Below, one piece after another: positions 1 through 8,464 of a stretch of DNA of 64,000 nt. The stretch is taken from the NCBI RefSeq assembly GCF_049472135.1, contig NZ_JBMOVV010000004.1:210319-274318 (forward strand), given 5' to 3'. The DNA comes from Arcobacter_B sp049472135 (GTDB lineage: Bacteria > Campylobacterota > Campylobacteria > Campylobacterales > Arcobacteraceae). Under the pieces are notes generated by a model. It did no database searches and was not told the origin of the DNA. It was given only the letters and a program-made list of their open reading frames with translations. Every line of letters starts with the position of its first letter. Position 1 is the stretch's first letter. The translations under genes were made by a program, and so were the position numbers.

Positions 1-897
1 ACAAGTATGTTAGTTGAAAATAAATCAAATGGTCTTACTTTAAACAATAGTTCAAAAATACTACTTTCAAATGTTGATACATTAAACATTAGTTCAAATG
101 AAGCTGCTGCATCACTTGAGCAAACTGCTGCTGCTCTTGAAGAGATAACTAGTAATATTTCACTTACAACACAAAAAATTACAAAAATGAATGATTTAAC
201 TTCAAGTGTAACAAGTTCAGCAAATAAAGGTGAGAACCTTGCACTTCAAACAACTACAGCAATGGAAGATATAAACACTCAAGTTAGTGCTATTAATGAA
301 GCAATTACTGTTATTGATCAAATTGCTTTCCAAACAAATATCCTATCACTTAATGCTGCTGTTGAAGCTGCTACTGCTGGTGAAGCTGGTAAAGGGTTTG
401 CAGTTGTTGCTGCTGAAGTGCGAAACTTAGCTTCTAGAAGTGCAGAAGCAGCAAAAGAGATTAAAGAGTTGGTTGAAAAAGCAACACAAAAAGCAAATGA
501 AGGGAAAAATATTGCTCATAATATGCAAGAAGGTTATGTTTTATTAAAATCAAATATAAATGAAACTATAGAACTTATAAATGATGTATCACATGCTGCA
601 AATGAACAACAAACTGGTATAGTTCAAATAAATGATGCTATAAACTCACTTGATGAGCAAACACAAAAAAATGCAAATATTGCAAGTCAAACTCAGCAAA
701 TTGCAACAAACACTTCAACAATTGCAAATACAATTGTAAAAAATGCTGATGCAAAAGAGTTTATAGGGAAGAATGAAGTAAAAGCAAAAACAGAATTCTC
801 TAATAAAACTCAAAACCTTGAAGCAATTAAAAAAAAAGAGATAGTAAAGGAGAAAACAAAAGAGACACAAGAAGAAGAAATTTGGGAAGATTTCTAA
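1..897 (+). CDS. Methyl-accepting chemotaxis protein, C-terminal part (cut by window edge)
   Basis: The reading frame is open from base 1, so only the cytoplasmic signalling part is seen. The conserved hairpin tip is present (AFQTNILSLNAAVEAA, then GKGFAVVAAEVRNLA). This tip binds CheW and CheA and controls the chemotaxis kinase. Long Ala/Gln/Glu-rich helices on both sides are the coiled-coil adaptation region. The last residues are EEEIWEDF. The WEDF end, after a flexible Lys/Glu-rich tail, fits the aromatic-x2-aromatic C-terminal tether that binds CheR/CheB in some receptors. The ligand domain lies outside the window, so the stimulus is unknown. An internal ATG at base 7 is not a real start. 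Confidence 0.95.
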   Translation, partial: TSMLVENKSNGLTLNNSSKILLSNVDTLNISSNEAAASLEQTAAALEEITSNISLTTQKITKMNDLTSSVTSSANKGENLALQTTTAMEDINTQVSAINEAITVIDQIAFQTNILSLNAAVEAATAGEAGKGFAVVAAEVRNLASRSAEAAKEIKELVEKATQKANEGKNIAHNMQEGYVLLKSNINETIELINDVSHAANEQQTGIVQINDAINSLDEQTQKNANIASQTQQIATNTSTIANTIVKNADAKEFIGKNEVKAKTEFSNKTQNLEAIKKKEIVKEKTKETQEEEIWEDF

Positions 898-901
898 AAA
901 T

Positions 902-928
902 AAAGACTAGACAAAAAGTCTAGTCTTT
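902..928. terminator. Hairpin after the chemoreceptor gene
   Basis: A perfect 11-bp stem (AAAGACTAGAC / GTCTAGTCTTT) surrounds a five-A loop, beginning just after the chemoreceptor stop codon. It probably ends that transcript, although the T-rich side lies on the minus strand. The stem core ACTAGAC/GTCTAGT recurs in the hairpin at 1448-1477, so this hairpin may have come with the relic gene end at 930-983. Confidence 0.6.
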
Positions 929-929
929 A

Positions 930-983
930 AAATCTATAAATACAAATGCAATATCTAAAATTACTAAATATATGTTAGAATTA
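930..983 (-). pseudogene. Relic of a 3' gene end, related to the gene at 1484-1900
   Basis: Read on the minus strand, this stretch encodes IYLVILDIAFVF before running on into the hairpin. The gene at 1484-1900 ends IYNLAISDIAFVF next to a similar hairpin. DNA similarity runs from the hairpin stem (918 here, 1466 there) for about 60 bases with one gap, and then stops. It looks like the decayed tail of a duplicated copy whose body was lost. No start codon or longer open frame exists here. Confidence 0.55.
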
Positions 984-1001
984 TGGAAAAGTATTACGAA
1001 C

Positions 1002-1426
1002 ATGCATTTCAAAACAATAAATAAAATAGTATTATCATCTGCATTAGCAATAACAACACTATCTAGTAATCAACAAAATCTCAAGAACTAATATATAAAA
1101 ACTTTGAATTAGAAAAATTTGATGAATATGAAAAAAACTATACATCAGTCCAAGAAGAAATAAAAGAGTTAGAAAAAATTATAGATAAATATACAAGTAC
1201 TGAATACTATCAAAGTCTTATAACTACTAAAAAGACATTAGTAAAATTAGAAAAAGAAGGACAAGAATATTTATTAAAAAATATGGAAAAAATATATCAA
1301 GACAAAAAAAAGTTAGAAAAATATAAACAAGAAATTCTAAAAGAGTGTGTAGAAAATAAAACAACAAATCCTAAAATTCAAAAAGAAGTTTGTGAAAAAA
1401 ACAAAAGCTCTTTTTTTTGTAATTGA
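1002..1426 (+). pseudogene. Small exported coiled-coil protein, frameshifted
   Basis: An ATG at 1002 opens a frame encoding MHFKTINKIVLSSALAITTL, which looks like a signal peptide, and ends at a TAA at 1089. From about 1082 the neighbouring frame runs open to a TGA at 1424. It encodes a Lys/Glu-rich helical protein (QELIYKNFELEKFDEYEKN and onward) with Cys residues near its end (KECVEN, EVCEKN, FFCN). That frame is closed upstream by a TAA at 1067, so a single indel between about 1067 and 1088 would join the two halves into one protein of about 140 residues. Either the gene is broken or the sequence has an error. No family was recognised. Confidence 0.55.
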
Positions 1427-1447
1427 ATATAAATAGTTATCATAAAA

Positions 1448-1477
1448 TAAGAACTAGACTTAAAAGTCTAGTTCTTA
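1448..1477. terminator. Convergent terminator hairpin
   Basis: A perfect 13-bp stem (TAAGAACTAGACT / AGTCTAGTTCTTA) has a TAAA loop. It sits between the broken plus-strand gene ending at 1426 and the minus-strand gene ending at 1484, so it can serve both. It is related in sequence to the hairpin at 902-928. Confidence 0.75.
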
Positions 1478-1483
1478 AACTCA

Positions 1484-1900
1484 CTAAAACACAAAAGCAA
1501 TATCTGAAATTGCTAGATTATAAATCTGAACTTTCACACCACTACTATCTAAAATAGAATATGTAATAGTTAATTCATTTGGATTTTCAATCTCAGGATT
1601 AAGCTTTACAAACTGCTTATATTTATCATAGTCTATAACACTATATACAAACATCGCTTTTTCTTTAAACTTTTCATTGTTGATATATTTATCATAAACT
1701 TCTTTGTATAAACTCTCATCATATTTGTCGTAAAAATTCTTTTTATACATAGCTTCACAATACTCTTGCTTTTCATATTTATCAGTTCCGTATGTATGAT
1801 AATCTTCTGCGATTATTGCTTCTAAGTCAGGGTGGATTTCAAAGAAGTTGTATTTTATATATCCGTTTTCATTTGAAATTTCATGTGTTGTTTTAATCAT
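1484..1900 (-). CDS. Hypothetical protein, 138 aa
   Basis: The family is not recognised. The protein is acidic and rich in Tyr, Asp, Glu and Lys, with no signal peptide or membrane segment. The middle is highly charged and probably helical; the C-terminal third looks like beta strands (ELTITYSILDSS, VKVQIYNLAISDIAFVF). The ATG is preceded by AAGGTAAC at a suitable distance. The gene stands alone between a terminator and a long AT-rich gap. A decayed copy of its 3' end lies at 930-983. Confidence 0.7.
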   Translation of the reverse strand: MIKTTHEISNENGYIKYNFFEIHPDLEAIIAEDYHTYGTDKYEKQEYCEAMYKKNFYDKYDESLYKEVYDKYINNEKFKEKAMFVYSVIDYDKYKQFVKLNPEIENPNELTITYSILDSSGVKVQIYNLAISDIAFVF

Positions 1901-2311
1901 AAGTTACCTTAAAATTTTTTCATGATTTTAACATACTAAGATTTATATATTATTATATATTTTAAACTATATACTTTTAATACTATTAAAATATATACAT
2001 ATTATATAATTTATAGTATTGAATTTTCATCCTATTTAAAAGAAATTTTTATAAGATTTTTTCAAAAAATTATTTTTTCAAATTTTGCCTAATTTTAGGA
2101 GCTATAGAATATTTTCATACATTTTATTTAATATAAATAGAGTAATAAGTAGAAAACATTTTGTAATAGTATAAGTATTTTATAAACTGTTGGTTTTTAA
2201 ATAAAATATAGATTTATTGTTCTAGTTTATTTTTTATGTAGATTATAAAGAAAATTATTGAAAGATGTTTACTAAATAGCCCTACTCTATTTAGTAAACT
2301 AGGTTTAAATT
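1901..2311. other. Long AT-rich intergenic region
   Basis: About 400 bases of very AT-rich DNA without a credible reading frame on either strand. It holds the promoter of the gene at 1484-1900, with AAGGTAAC just before that ATG, and the hairpin that follows hypF at 2268-2298. No repeat, RNA gene or mobile-element trace was seen in the rest. Confidence 0.6.
2268..2298 (-). terminator. Terminator hairpin after hypF
   Basis: A perfect 12-bp inverted repeat (TTTACTAAATAG / CTATTTAGTAAA) with a 7-base loop lies just beyond the hypF stop codon. The stem is AT-rich and the following T-run on the minus strand is modest, so efficiency is uncertain. Confidence 0.6.
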
Positions 2312-4537
2312 TTAGATTATATGATAGATTTGACCAACTGAAATTCCACCATCATTTAAAGGAATTTGTTTTGAGTAGTAGTATTTTTTATTTTGATTTT
2401 CAAGCTTTTTTGTTACTAATTCTAAAAGGGTTTTGTTTTGAAAAACTCCACCACTTAAAACCACTTCTAAGTCATCATATCTATTTGAAATATCAAGGAT
2501 TATTTGAACTAGTGTGTTTATAAACTTAGTACATATAAGTTGTGTTTGTTTATCTTCTAGCATTTCTTTTATCATTGAGCTTATGTCTATTTCTTCCTCA
2601 TTTAACGCATAGGAATAAATATCTTTTATTTTTTCATCATAATTTTGCTCTATTAAAAGACCTGTTTGTCCCTCATAGCTTTGTATATGAGCAAGATTTG
2701 CAATACTAGAAACTGCATCAAAAAGCCTTCCTATTGAGCTTGTAAGTGGGGCATTTAAACCTTTTTGCCACATAGTATGTAAAAGCTTTATCTCATTTGC
2801 ACTAAAGGCATTTACGACACTGTTGTTTTGTGATAGAACCTCTTCTAAAGTATAGTTATCAAAAAGAAGAGATAGAGCTATTCTTTTAGGCTCTTTTACA
2901 GCCTTTTCACCTCCTAAGAGTTTAAAATACTTTAGATGATAAGCTCTTTTATACTCTTTTTTATTACAAATAAAAGCTTCACCACCCCATATATTTCCAT
3001 CATCACCATAACCTGTACCATCAAAAGCTATTCCTAAAACATCTTTTTCAAGCTTGTATTCTGCCATAGTTGATAAAATATGAGCATAATGATGTTGAAC
3101 TTGTACAAGTTTAATATCTTGTGATTTTGCCCATTTTACACTCTCATAATTTGGATGCTTATCACAAACAATAACATCAGCTTCAAAGTCATAAAATCTT
3201 TTAAAAGTATCAATAGTTCTTATGAAATACTCAACTGCATCAATAGAGTTCAAATCTCCAATATGAGGAGATAAAATAAGATTATTTTCTGAAGCTATTG
3301 CTATTGCTGATTTCTGATTTGCACCAAGAGCTAATATCTTTTTATTTGCTTTTTTTTGTAAGTTTATAGCTGTAGGAGCATAACCTCTTGCATTTCTAAG
3401 CTTCAAAATGTCATCATTCACAACTTGTATAACAGAATCATCACAAGCATTTACAATGTCTCTATTAAAATCAAGTACAAAATCCACAACATGACCTAAC
3501 TTTTCAAGAATCTCATCTTTAAATCTAATAATAGGTTCATCTTTTAAGTTTGCACTTGTTGCAACTAAAGGTTTGTTTGTAAATCTAAAAAGTAAATGAT
3601 GTAAAGGTGTATAAGCTATAAAGCACCCTAGTCTATCAATACTTGGTGCAACTTCTTCACATAACTTTGTATTTTGTGCTTTTTTGACTAAAACTATTGG
3701 TTTTTCTCTTGAGTCTAATAACTCTTCTTCTTTTGAGCTTAAAGCTGTATAATATTTAATAGTCTCTATATTTTTAAACATTACTGCAAAAGGTTTACTT
3801 GCTCTATTTTTTCTAAGTCTTAACTCTTTAACAACTTTGCTATTTGTTGCATCACAAATTAGATGAAAACCTCCTAAGCCTTTGATTGCAACAATCTTTC
3901 CTTCATCTATATAGTTTGCACACTGTTTTATTGCTTCTATATTTAAAGAAATAGCTTTATTTTTATTATACAAAGTTACATTTGGTCCACAAGACTCACA
4001 TGCAACTGGTTGGGCATGGTATCTTCTGTTTGCAGGATTTTCATACTCTTCTTTACATTTTTGACATAATTTAAATTCACTCATTGAGGTATTTTCTCTA
4101 TCATAAGGAACTGTTTTGATTATAGAGTATCTTGGACCACAGTTTGTACAGTTTGTTAAAGCATAATTGTATCTAAAGTTGTTTTTATCATTTATATCAT
4201 CTATGCAGTCTTGGCATATTGCCATATCTGGTGAGACTATTGTAGTTTTGTTGTTCTGGTTAGTACTTTGTATAATCTCAAAGCTTTTATACTCTTTTAT
4301 TTTTGTTATTTCTTTTATTTGTAAAGAGTCTATTCTTGCTAAAACTGGGGGATTGTTTTTTAATTCATTTATGAAATTTTCGCAGTTTTGCTCAAAAGAG
4401 TAAACTACTATATTTACTCCTTTTTCATCATTGTTAACCCAACCTTTTATGTCATGTTTTAAAGCTAGATTATATACATATGGTCGAAACCCTACTCCTT
4501 GAACTATACCTTTAATCTCAATTTGTAAAGTTTTCAT
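2312..4537 (-). CDS. hypF: Carbamoyltransferase HypF, [NiFe] hydrogenase maturation
   Basis: HypF uses carbamoyl phosphate and ATP to make a thiocarbamate on HypE, the source of the cyanide ligands of the [NiFe] site. The domains are in the usual order: an N-terminal acylphosphatase domain (KGIVQGVGFRPYVYNLA); two zinc-finger units (CQDC...CTNC and CQKC...CESC, about residues 105-185); a YrdC-like domain (KGLGGFHLICDA); and a Kae1-like C-terminal domain with QHHYAHILSTMAE, GIAFDGTGYG and VVLSGGVFQN. The length of about 741 residues is normal. A TTG lies one codon before the ATG used here. It is the last of the hydrogenase genes, but a hypothetical gene separates it from hydE. The other hyp genes are not in this window. 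Confidence 0.96.
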   Translation of the reverse strand: MKTLQIEIKGIVQGVGFRPYVYNLALKHDIKGWVNNDEKGVNIVVYSFEQNCENFINELKNNPPVLARIDSLQIKEITKIKEYKSFEIIQSTNQNNKTTIVSPDMAICQDCIDDINDKNNFRYNYALTNCTNCGPRYSIIKTVPYDRENTSMSEFKLCQKCKEEYENPANRRYHAQPVACESCGPNVTLYNKNKAISLNIEAIKQCANYIDEGKIVAIKGLGGFHLICDATNSKVVKELRLRKNRASKPFAVMFKNIETIKYYTALSSKEEELLDSREKPIVLVKKAQNTKLCEEVAPSIDRLGCFIAYTPLHHLLFRFTNKPLVATSANLKDEPIIRFKDEILEKLGHVVDFVLDFNRDIVNACDDSVIQVVNDDILKLRNARGYAPTAINLQKKANKKILALGANQKSAIAIASENNLILSPHIGDLNSIDAVEYFIRTIDTFKRFYDFEADVIVCDKHPNYESVKWAKSQDIKLVQVQHHYAHILSTMAEYKLEKDVLGIAFDGTGYGDDGNIWGGEAFICNKKEYKRAYHLKYFKLLGGEKAVKEPKRIALSLLFDNYTLEEVLSQNNSVVNAFSANEIKLLHTMWQKGLNAPLTSSIGRLFDAVSSIANLAHIQSYEGQTGLLIEQNYDEKIKDIYSYALNEEEIDISSMIKEMLEDKQTQLICTKFINTLVQIILDISNRYDDLEVVLSGGVFQNKTLLELVTKKLENQNKKYYYSKQIPLNDGGISVGQIYHII

Positions 4538-4661
4538 CAATCATCCAATATATAAGTTTATTTATAATTGTATAAAAAAATTCTTATTGTAAAATTATTT
4601 AGAAGAAGGTTTTAAAGTATTAATTAATCATTCTTCTTATTTATACAATAATCTTTAAAAA

Positions 4662-5414
4662 TCAAACATAAATTGATTCTTTTTTTATGTCATTGTAATG
4701 TTTTAAGATTATATTATATCCATCAAGTCTTTCTTGGTGTTGTTTTATAAAGTCTGGATCATTATTCGGAGGGTTCTCAATTTCATTTTCGTGCATTGAA
4801 ATCACATTAGTTAAGAAATCATCAAAATTTATGTTCATATTATCATAGTCCCAATTCCATTGGTTTTCTGTTTCTACACCAGCATAAAAAGAAGCCTTCA
4901 ACTCATAACCGAAATGAACTTGTGCTATATTCATTCGTACTTGTCCTAAGATTTTACTTCTATATGAGTCGTCATCTATTTCTCTTGCTGTTCTATATAA
5001 AGCTTCATTAAAAGTTTTATCATTTGTTGTTCTTGTAGCAAATAACATATGAACTCCTTGATTTGGTATGTTCACAATTGGACCTTTATTAAATTCTTCT
5101 TTAGGTAAGTTAGTTGGAGGGAAAGTATAATCCAAGAAGATTTCTGCTTGATTATAAGATAAACTATCTATTTCAGCCATTGTTACTTTATCATCTTTTA
5201 GTATTTCTCTAAAGACTTTTCTATCTTCTTGAGAAAGTGAATCAAAAGCATTATACTTATCCATGTACTTTAGAAATCTTCCTTGCTCATCTACATCTTC
5301 TTTTTGTGAATCTTTCAACATTGAAGCGAAAGAGCTTTCTTCTGTTTTTTCTGCTTTTGTTGTGTTATTTGTTTGAGCATAATAGTTTGTATATGTATTA
5401 TTTGTTACTTGCAA
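4662..5414 (-). CDS. Hypothetical protein, paralogue of the gene at 55983-56726
   Basis: The function is unknown. The start is a TTG with AAGGAG seven bases upstream, giving 250 residues. The N-terminus is Asn/Thr-rich and probably disordered (MQVTNNTYTNYYAQTNNTT). A conserved block follows, containing AFDSLSQEDRKVF then REILKDDKVTMAEIDSLSY. The gene at 55983-56726 has the matching block (AFEGFSKEEEIKF, KTILKDDKVTQKEFESISY), also starts MQV, and has nearly the same length. There is no membrane segment. It lies inside the hydrogenase gene run, with gaps on both sides, so it is probably a bystander rather than a maturation factor. Confidence 0.75.
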   Translation of the reverse strand: MQVTNNTYTNYYAQTNNTTKAEKTEESSFASMLKDSQKEDVDEQGRFLKYMDKYNAFDSLSQEDRKVFREILKDDKVTMAEIDSLSYNQAEIFLDYTFPPTNLPKEEFNKGPIVNIPNQGVHMLFATRTTNDKTFNEALYRTAREIDDDSYRSKILGQVRMNIAQVHFGYELKASFYAGVETENQWNWDYDNMNINFDDFLTNVISMHENEIENPPNNDPDFIKQHQERLDGYNIILKHYNDIKKESIYV

Positions 5415-5519
5415 ATAAGCTCCTTTTTTATTTTATTAAACTAAACATTAAAGTATTATATATTAATATTTTAATACTGTATTAATTATTAAATTGAGCT
5501 ATTTTGCTTGTTAGACTAT

Positions 5520-5550
5520 ATAATAGCCTAAAAGATATTTAGGCTATTAT
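5520..5550. terminator. Hairpin after hydE
   Basis: A perfect 13-bp stem (ATAATAGCCTAAA / TTTAGGCTATTAT) with a five-base loop lies directly downstream of the hydE stop. The T-run is on the plus-strand side, so it is a good hairpin but an imperfect intrinsic terminator for hydE. Confidence 0.6.
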
Positions 5551-5552
5551 TT

Positions 5553-7091
5553 TTAGTAATCTAAAGGATACTCTTTAGGAAGAATGAAGTTATAGTTTTT
5601 ACTTAGTTTTTTATGTGTTTTTGAAAGTAAGATTGAGTTTGAGAACATATCTCCGCTCATTACTACATCTTTTGCTTTTATCTCTTTTGCAACCTCATCT
5701 GTGTAGTTGCAGATAAACTCACTAAGGCTTTCATAAAAAGAGTAAGCTAAAGTAGCATTATCTACATCTGCCATCTTATATGACATGATAGATTGAACTG
5801 TTCTTCTATAATCTAGATAATTAACCCCATCTAAATTTACAAGCTTCATATCTATTTGTATTCCACTTTTTATGTTTATACTTAAAGCTGTATCTTCAAA
5901 CTCTTTTGCTCCACCTTTCATACCTAAGGCTTTTGCACACATATTTATTATAGATTCAAAACCATGAGCATTTTTATCTACACTCATCTCCTCAAAATAT
6001 GTTGGAAATTTGTTTTTATAGTTTGAAACAAGTCTTTCACAAAACTCATCTATTTCAGCTATTTCTTCTAAACAGTTTTCAAAAGAGTTTATTATATTTG
6101 GTATTGCTATTACTTCTTTTAAGCCCTTTGTTGGAAGGTTCATTAAAACTGAGCTTTTATTTGAGTTAGAAGAGAAATAAACTCCTGCACTTGGAACAAG
6201 TCTTTTATTGTATTGAGCTAGTATTGCTTTATAAACTCCACCATTTTCATCAAAATACTCTTTTGAAGAGTTAAACTTCTTATTTGCAAGATAGTCAAAT
6301 TTAGGGAAAAGTCCTTTATCTCCGTGAATGATTAGGTTTTCATCATTAAAGTATGTAACTTTTAGTCCATCTTGATAAACATCATCATTTACATAAAGTA
6401 TATGAGAAATATCTTTTTGTTTTAAAGCCTGAGCAAATAAAACAGTCTCTTTATCATCAGGTATTTTTGCATAAATAAAGTTTGTAGATGAGTACTCATT
6501 TCCTTTATTTTGCAAAAGTTTAAACTTTAGTTTTACAAGAGGTCTTTCTATAGAGCATAAAAGTTGTAAATCTTTTGCATTTACATCAAATAAGTCTGTG
6601 ATTTTATTTAAATCAGTAATTAGAAGTTTTACTTCATGACCTTTGCTTTCAAACTCTTCTCTTAACTCTTTATTTGGTAAAAACAAATCTTTTAAACCAT
6701 TGTGTGTTTCAAATCTTGAAACTCCACCTTTTGATACTTTTACTATATCATTTAAAAAGTCAATATCATTGTTTTCTATAATATCTTTGATTGAGTCATT
6801 TGTTAGAAGTGTAAGATTTTGTTTTATGTGTTTACACTCTAACTCTTCTAGTGTTTCATCAAACTCTTCTATTACATATGACTTTCCTAAAAAAATCGAA
6901 ACAGGAAGCTTTTTTTCAAGTAAGGCAAAAAAACTCTCAATATTTTGAGCACTCTCTTCAAGCTTTAAGATTATGAAACCTTTGTATTGTTTACAAGTGG
7001 CATTTACATTTGCTTCATCTATTAGTTTATTTATTATGTATTTGAAATATGAGTTAGTTGTGTTAAATTCTATTTTATATATTAGTTGCAT
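5553..7091 (-). CDS. hydE: Hydrogenase accessory protein HydE (HypF-like)
   Basis: It follows hydD directly, overlapping it by 17 bases, as in the hydABCDE order of Wolinella and Helicobacter. The length of 512 residues fits that family. In Helicobacter pylori HydE is needed for hydrogenase activity; its exact step is unclear. The sequence shows a degenerate relation to HypF. The C-terminal DVVMSGDMFSNSILLSKTHKK parallels the HypF motif EVVLSGGVFQNKTLLELVTKK, but the HypF zinc fingers and the QHHYAH segment are absent. This suggests a Kae1/HypF fold reused without the full carbamoylation chemistry. The start is the ATG at 7091. It acts in the cytoplasm. Confidence 0.82.
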   Translation of the reverse strand: MQLIYKIEFNTTNSYFKYIINKLIDEANVNATCKQYKGFIILKLEESAQNIESFFALLEKKLPVSIFLGKSYVIEEFDETLEELECKHIKQNLTLLTNDSIKDIIENNDIDFLNDIVKVSKGGVSRFETHNGLKDLFLPNKELREEFESKGHEVKLLITDLNKITDLFDVNAKDLQLLCSIERPLVKLKFKLLQNKGNEYSSTNFIYAKIPDDKETVLFAQALKQKDISHILYVNDDVYQDGLKVTYFNDENLIIHGDKGLFPKFDYLANKKFNSSKEYFDENGGVYKAILAQYNKRLVPSAGVYFSSNSNKSSVLMNLPTKGLKEVIAIPNIINSFENCLEEIAEIDEFCERLVSNYKNKFPTYFEEMSVDKNAHGFESIINMCAKALGMKGGAKEFEDTALSINIKSGIQIDMKLVNLDGVNYLDYRRTVQSIMSYKMADVDNATLAYSFYESLSEFICNYTDEVAKEIKAKDVVMSGDMFSNSILLSKTHKKLSKNYNFILPKEYPLDY

Positions 7092-7662
7092 ATCTTATAT
7101 CTTCTTCATTTGGAATTCTACTTAAGTGTTCACCATTATAACTACCAATCATGCTTTTTACAATATCTGGAATGGCTATATTATTTACTTTTTTAGTTTT
7201 TACACCAAGTGATTCTATCTCTTTTACGGCATTTAAAATAAACTCTTCAAATCTATTTTCAATAGTTTCAGTCAAACCAATACCAACAGAGATTATATCT
7301 TCAGGAATAATTCCTAAAATAGTAACTTTAGCATGAGAGTCTAAAACAGATACAATCTCAAGCATTTCAACTATTTCTACTTCATGGGCAGTTTTTCTAT
7401 AGTTCCCCATACCTAAAAGTACATCAGAAGGAAGTCTATATATCTCACCTGCATTCTCTTCAATAGATACAGTATCAAGAATGATTACATTTTCATACTC
7501 TTGAAAATATGTCATTAGTTTAAAACCTAATGTACCACCATCTATAATCTCTAAATCCCCATCAAACTCATAATTTTGTTTTAAATACTCAGAGGCATAA
7601 ATACCAACACCCTCATCTTTGAAAAGCATATTTCCTACACCAATAACTATATTTTTCTTCAT
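7075..7662 (-). CDS. hydD: Hydrogenase maturation protease HydD
   Basis: This is a nickel-dependent endopeptidase of the HyaD/HybD (M52) family. It removes the C-terminal tail of the hydrogenase large subunit after nickel insertion. The motifs are GVGNMLFKDEGVGIYA at the N-terminus, IDGGTLGF, and DSHAKVTILGIIP, which contains the conserved His. At 195 residues it has the family length. Its substrate is most likely HydB, whose C-terminal extension is intact; the second large subunit at 11706-13061 has no tail to remove. It is separated from hydC by 86 bases and a hairpin. Confidence 0.92.
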   Translation of the reverse strand: MKKNIVIGVGNMLFKDEGVGIYASEYLKQNYEFDGDLEIIDGGTLGFKLMTYFQEYENVIILDTVSIEENAGEIYRLPSDVLLGMGNYRKTAHEVEIVEMLEIVSVLDSHAKVTILGIIPEDIISVGIGLTETIENRFEEFILNAVKEIESLGVKTKKVNNIAIPDIVKSMIGSYNGEHLSRIPNEEDIRYATNI

Positions 7663-7740
7663 TTTATAACTCCGTTGTTATCTATTTTTTTCTGTATCTC
7701 TTTTATAAACACTATTTTTATACTGCTTATAAAAAAGATA

Positions 7741-7763
7741 AAAACAGGAATTAATCCTGTTTT
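7741..7763 (-). terminator. Hairpin between hydC and hydD
   Basis: A 9-bp stem (AAAACAGGA / TCCTGTTTT) with an ATTAA loop overlaps the hydC stop codon. It is followed on the minus strand by a T-rich stretch. It could end or attenuate the hydABC transcript before the maturation genes hydDE. Confidence 0.65.
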
Positions 7764-8464
7764 TTATCCTCTTCTTCTTTTACAAATTTATGTCCACTAA
7801 ACACAATCCCAATATCCCCTTCTCTCCAGAAGATAGTTCTCCAGATTTGGTAATAAATATGACACATAACCCAAACTAAGATTAAATACATAGCATAGTG
7901 ATGAGCTATTCTAACTCCCATATTTCCACCAAATACATATAGTGTCCAATCTGTCACTAAGTGAAGCATTGCAGGCCACCAAGCTCCAATTGAACTGTGT
8001 CCAGAAGCTAAACCATGTACATATAACTGTAAACCAGTAAATAACATAAATACTAATAGTAAGTGAAAGATTGTAAAAAATACAATATTATAACTATCAG
8101 CATGAGAAGAATCAAATTTCTTTCTTCTATTAAATGTAATTAAATTTAAAAACACTTCCCAAAATTCAACAATATTTTGTTTATTTGGAATTAGTTTTTT
8201 ATAAGGTTTCTCAAATCTTGAAAAGAAATACAAATACCCTATTAAAATAGCTGTAACATCAAAGATAATAGCAGCAATAAAATGCCCCCATCTATTCCAT
8301 GCCATTACATACTTATCAACAGCTGGATCAGCTATTAATGTTTGATAATAAGGGTAACCAATATATAGCCCGGTTATAACAGCAACTACCATACAAAAAG
8401 CATTAGCCCAGTGTATGATTCTCATAGTTCCTGTCATTCTTTCAACCCTTTTTAATTTAGGCAC
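7751..8464 (-). CDS. hydC: [NiFe] hydrogenase cytochrome b subunit
   Basis: This is the membrane anchor of the HyaC/HupC/HydC type. It passes electrons from the periplasmic HydAB dimer to menaquinone through two b haems. About four hydrophobic segments are visible (IIHWANAFCMVVAVITGLYI, then around FIAAIIFDVTAILIGYLYF, FTIFHLLLVFMLFTGLQLYV and YAMYLILVWVMCHIYYQI). His residues in these segments (IHW, FHL, MCH, RIAHHYAMY) are candidate haem ligands. The length of 237 residues is normal. The start is a GTG that overlaps the end of hydB by eight bases, indicating translational coupling. Confidence 0.94.
   Translation of the reverse strand: MPKLKRVERMTGTMRIIHWANAFCMVVAVITGLYIGYPYYQTLIADPAVDKYVMAWNRWGHFIAAIIFDVTAILIGYLYFFSRFEKPYKKLIPNKQNIVEFWEVFLNLITFNRRKKFDSSHADSYNIVFFTIFHLLLVFMLFTGLQLYVHGLASGHSSIGAWWPAMLHLVTDWTLYVFGGNMGVRIAHHYAMYLILVWVMCHIYYQIWRTIFWREGDIGIVFSGHKFVKEEEDKKQD

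Noticed and set aside
4662..5414. Gene between hydE and hypF as a hydrogenase maturation factor
   Set aside because: Its close paralogue at 55983-56726 has no hydrogenase neighbour, and gaps separate it from both hyd genes.
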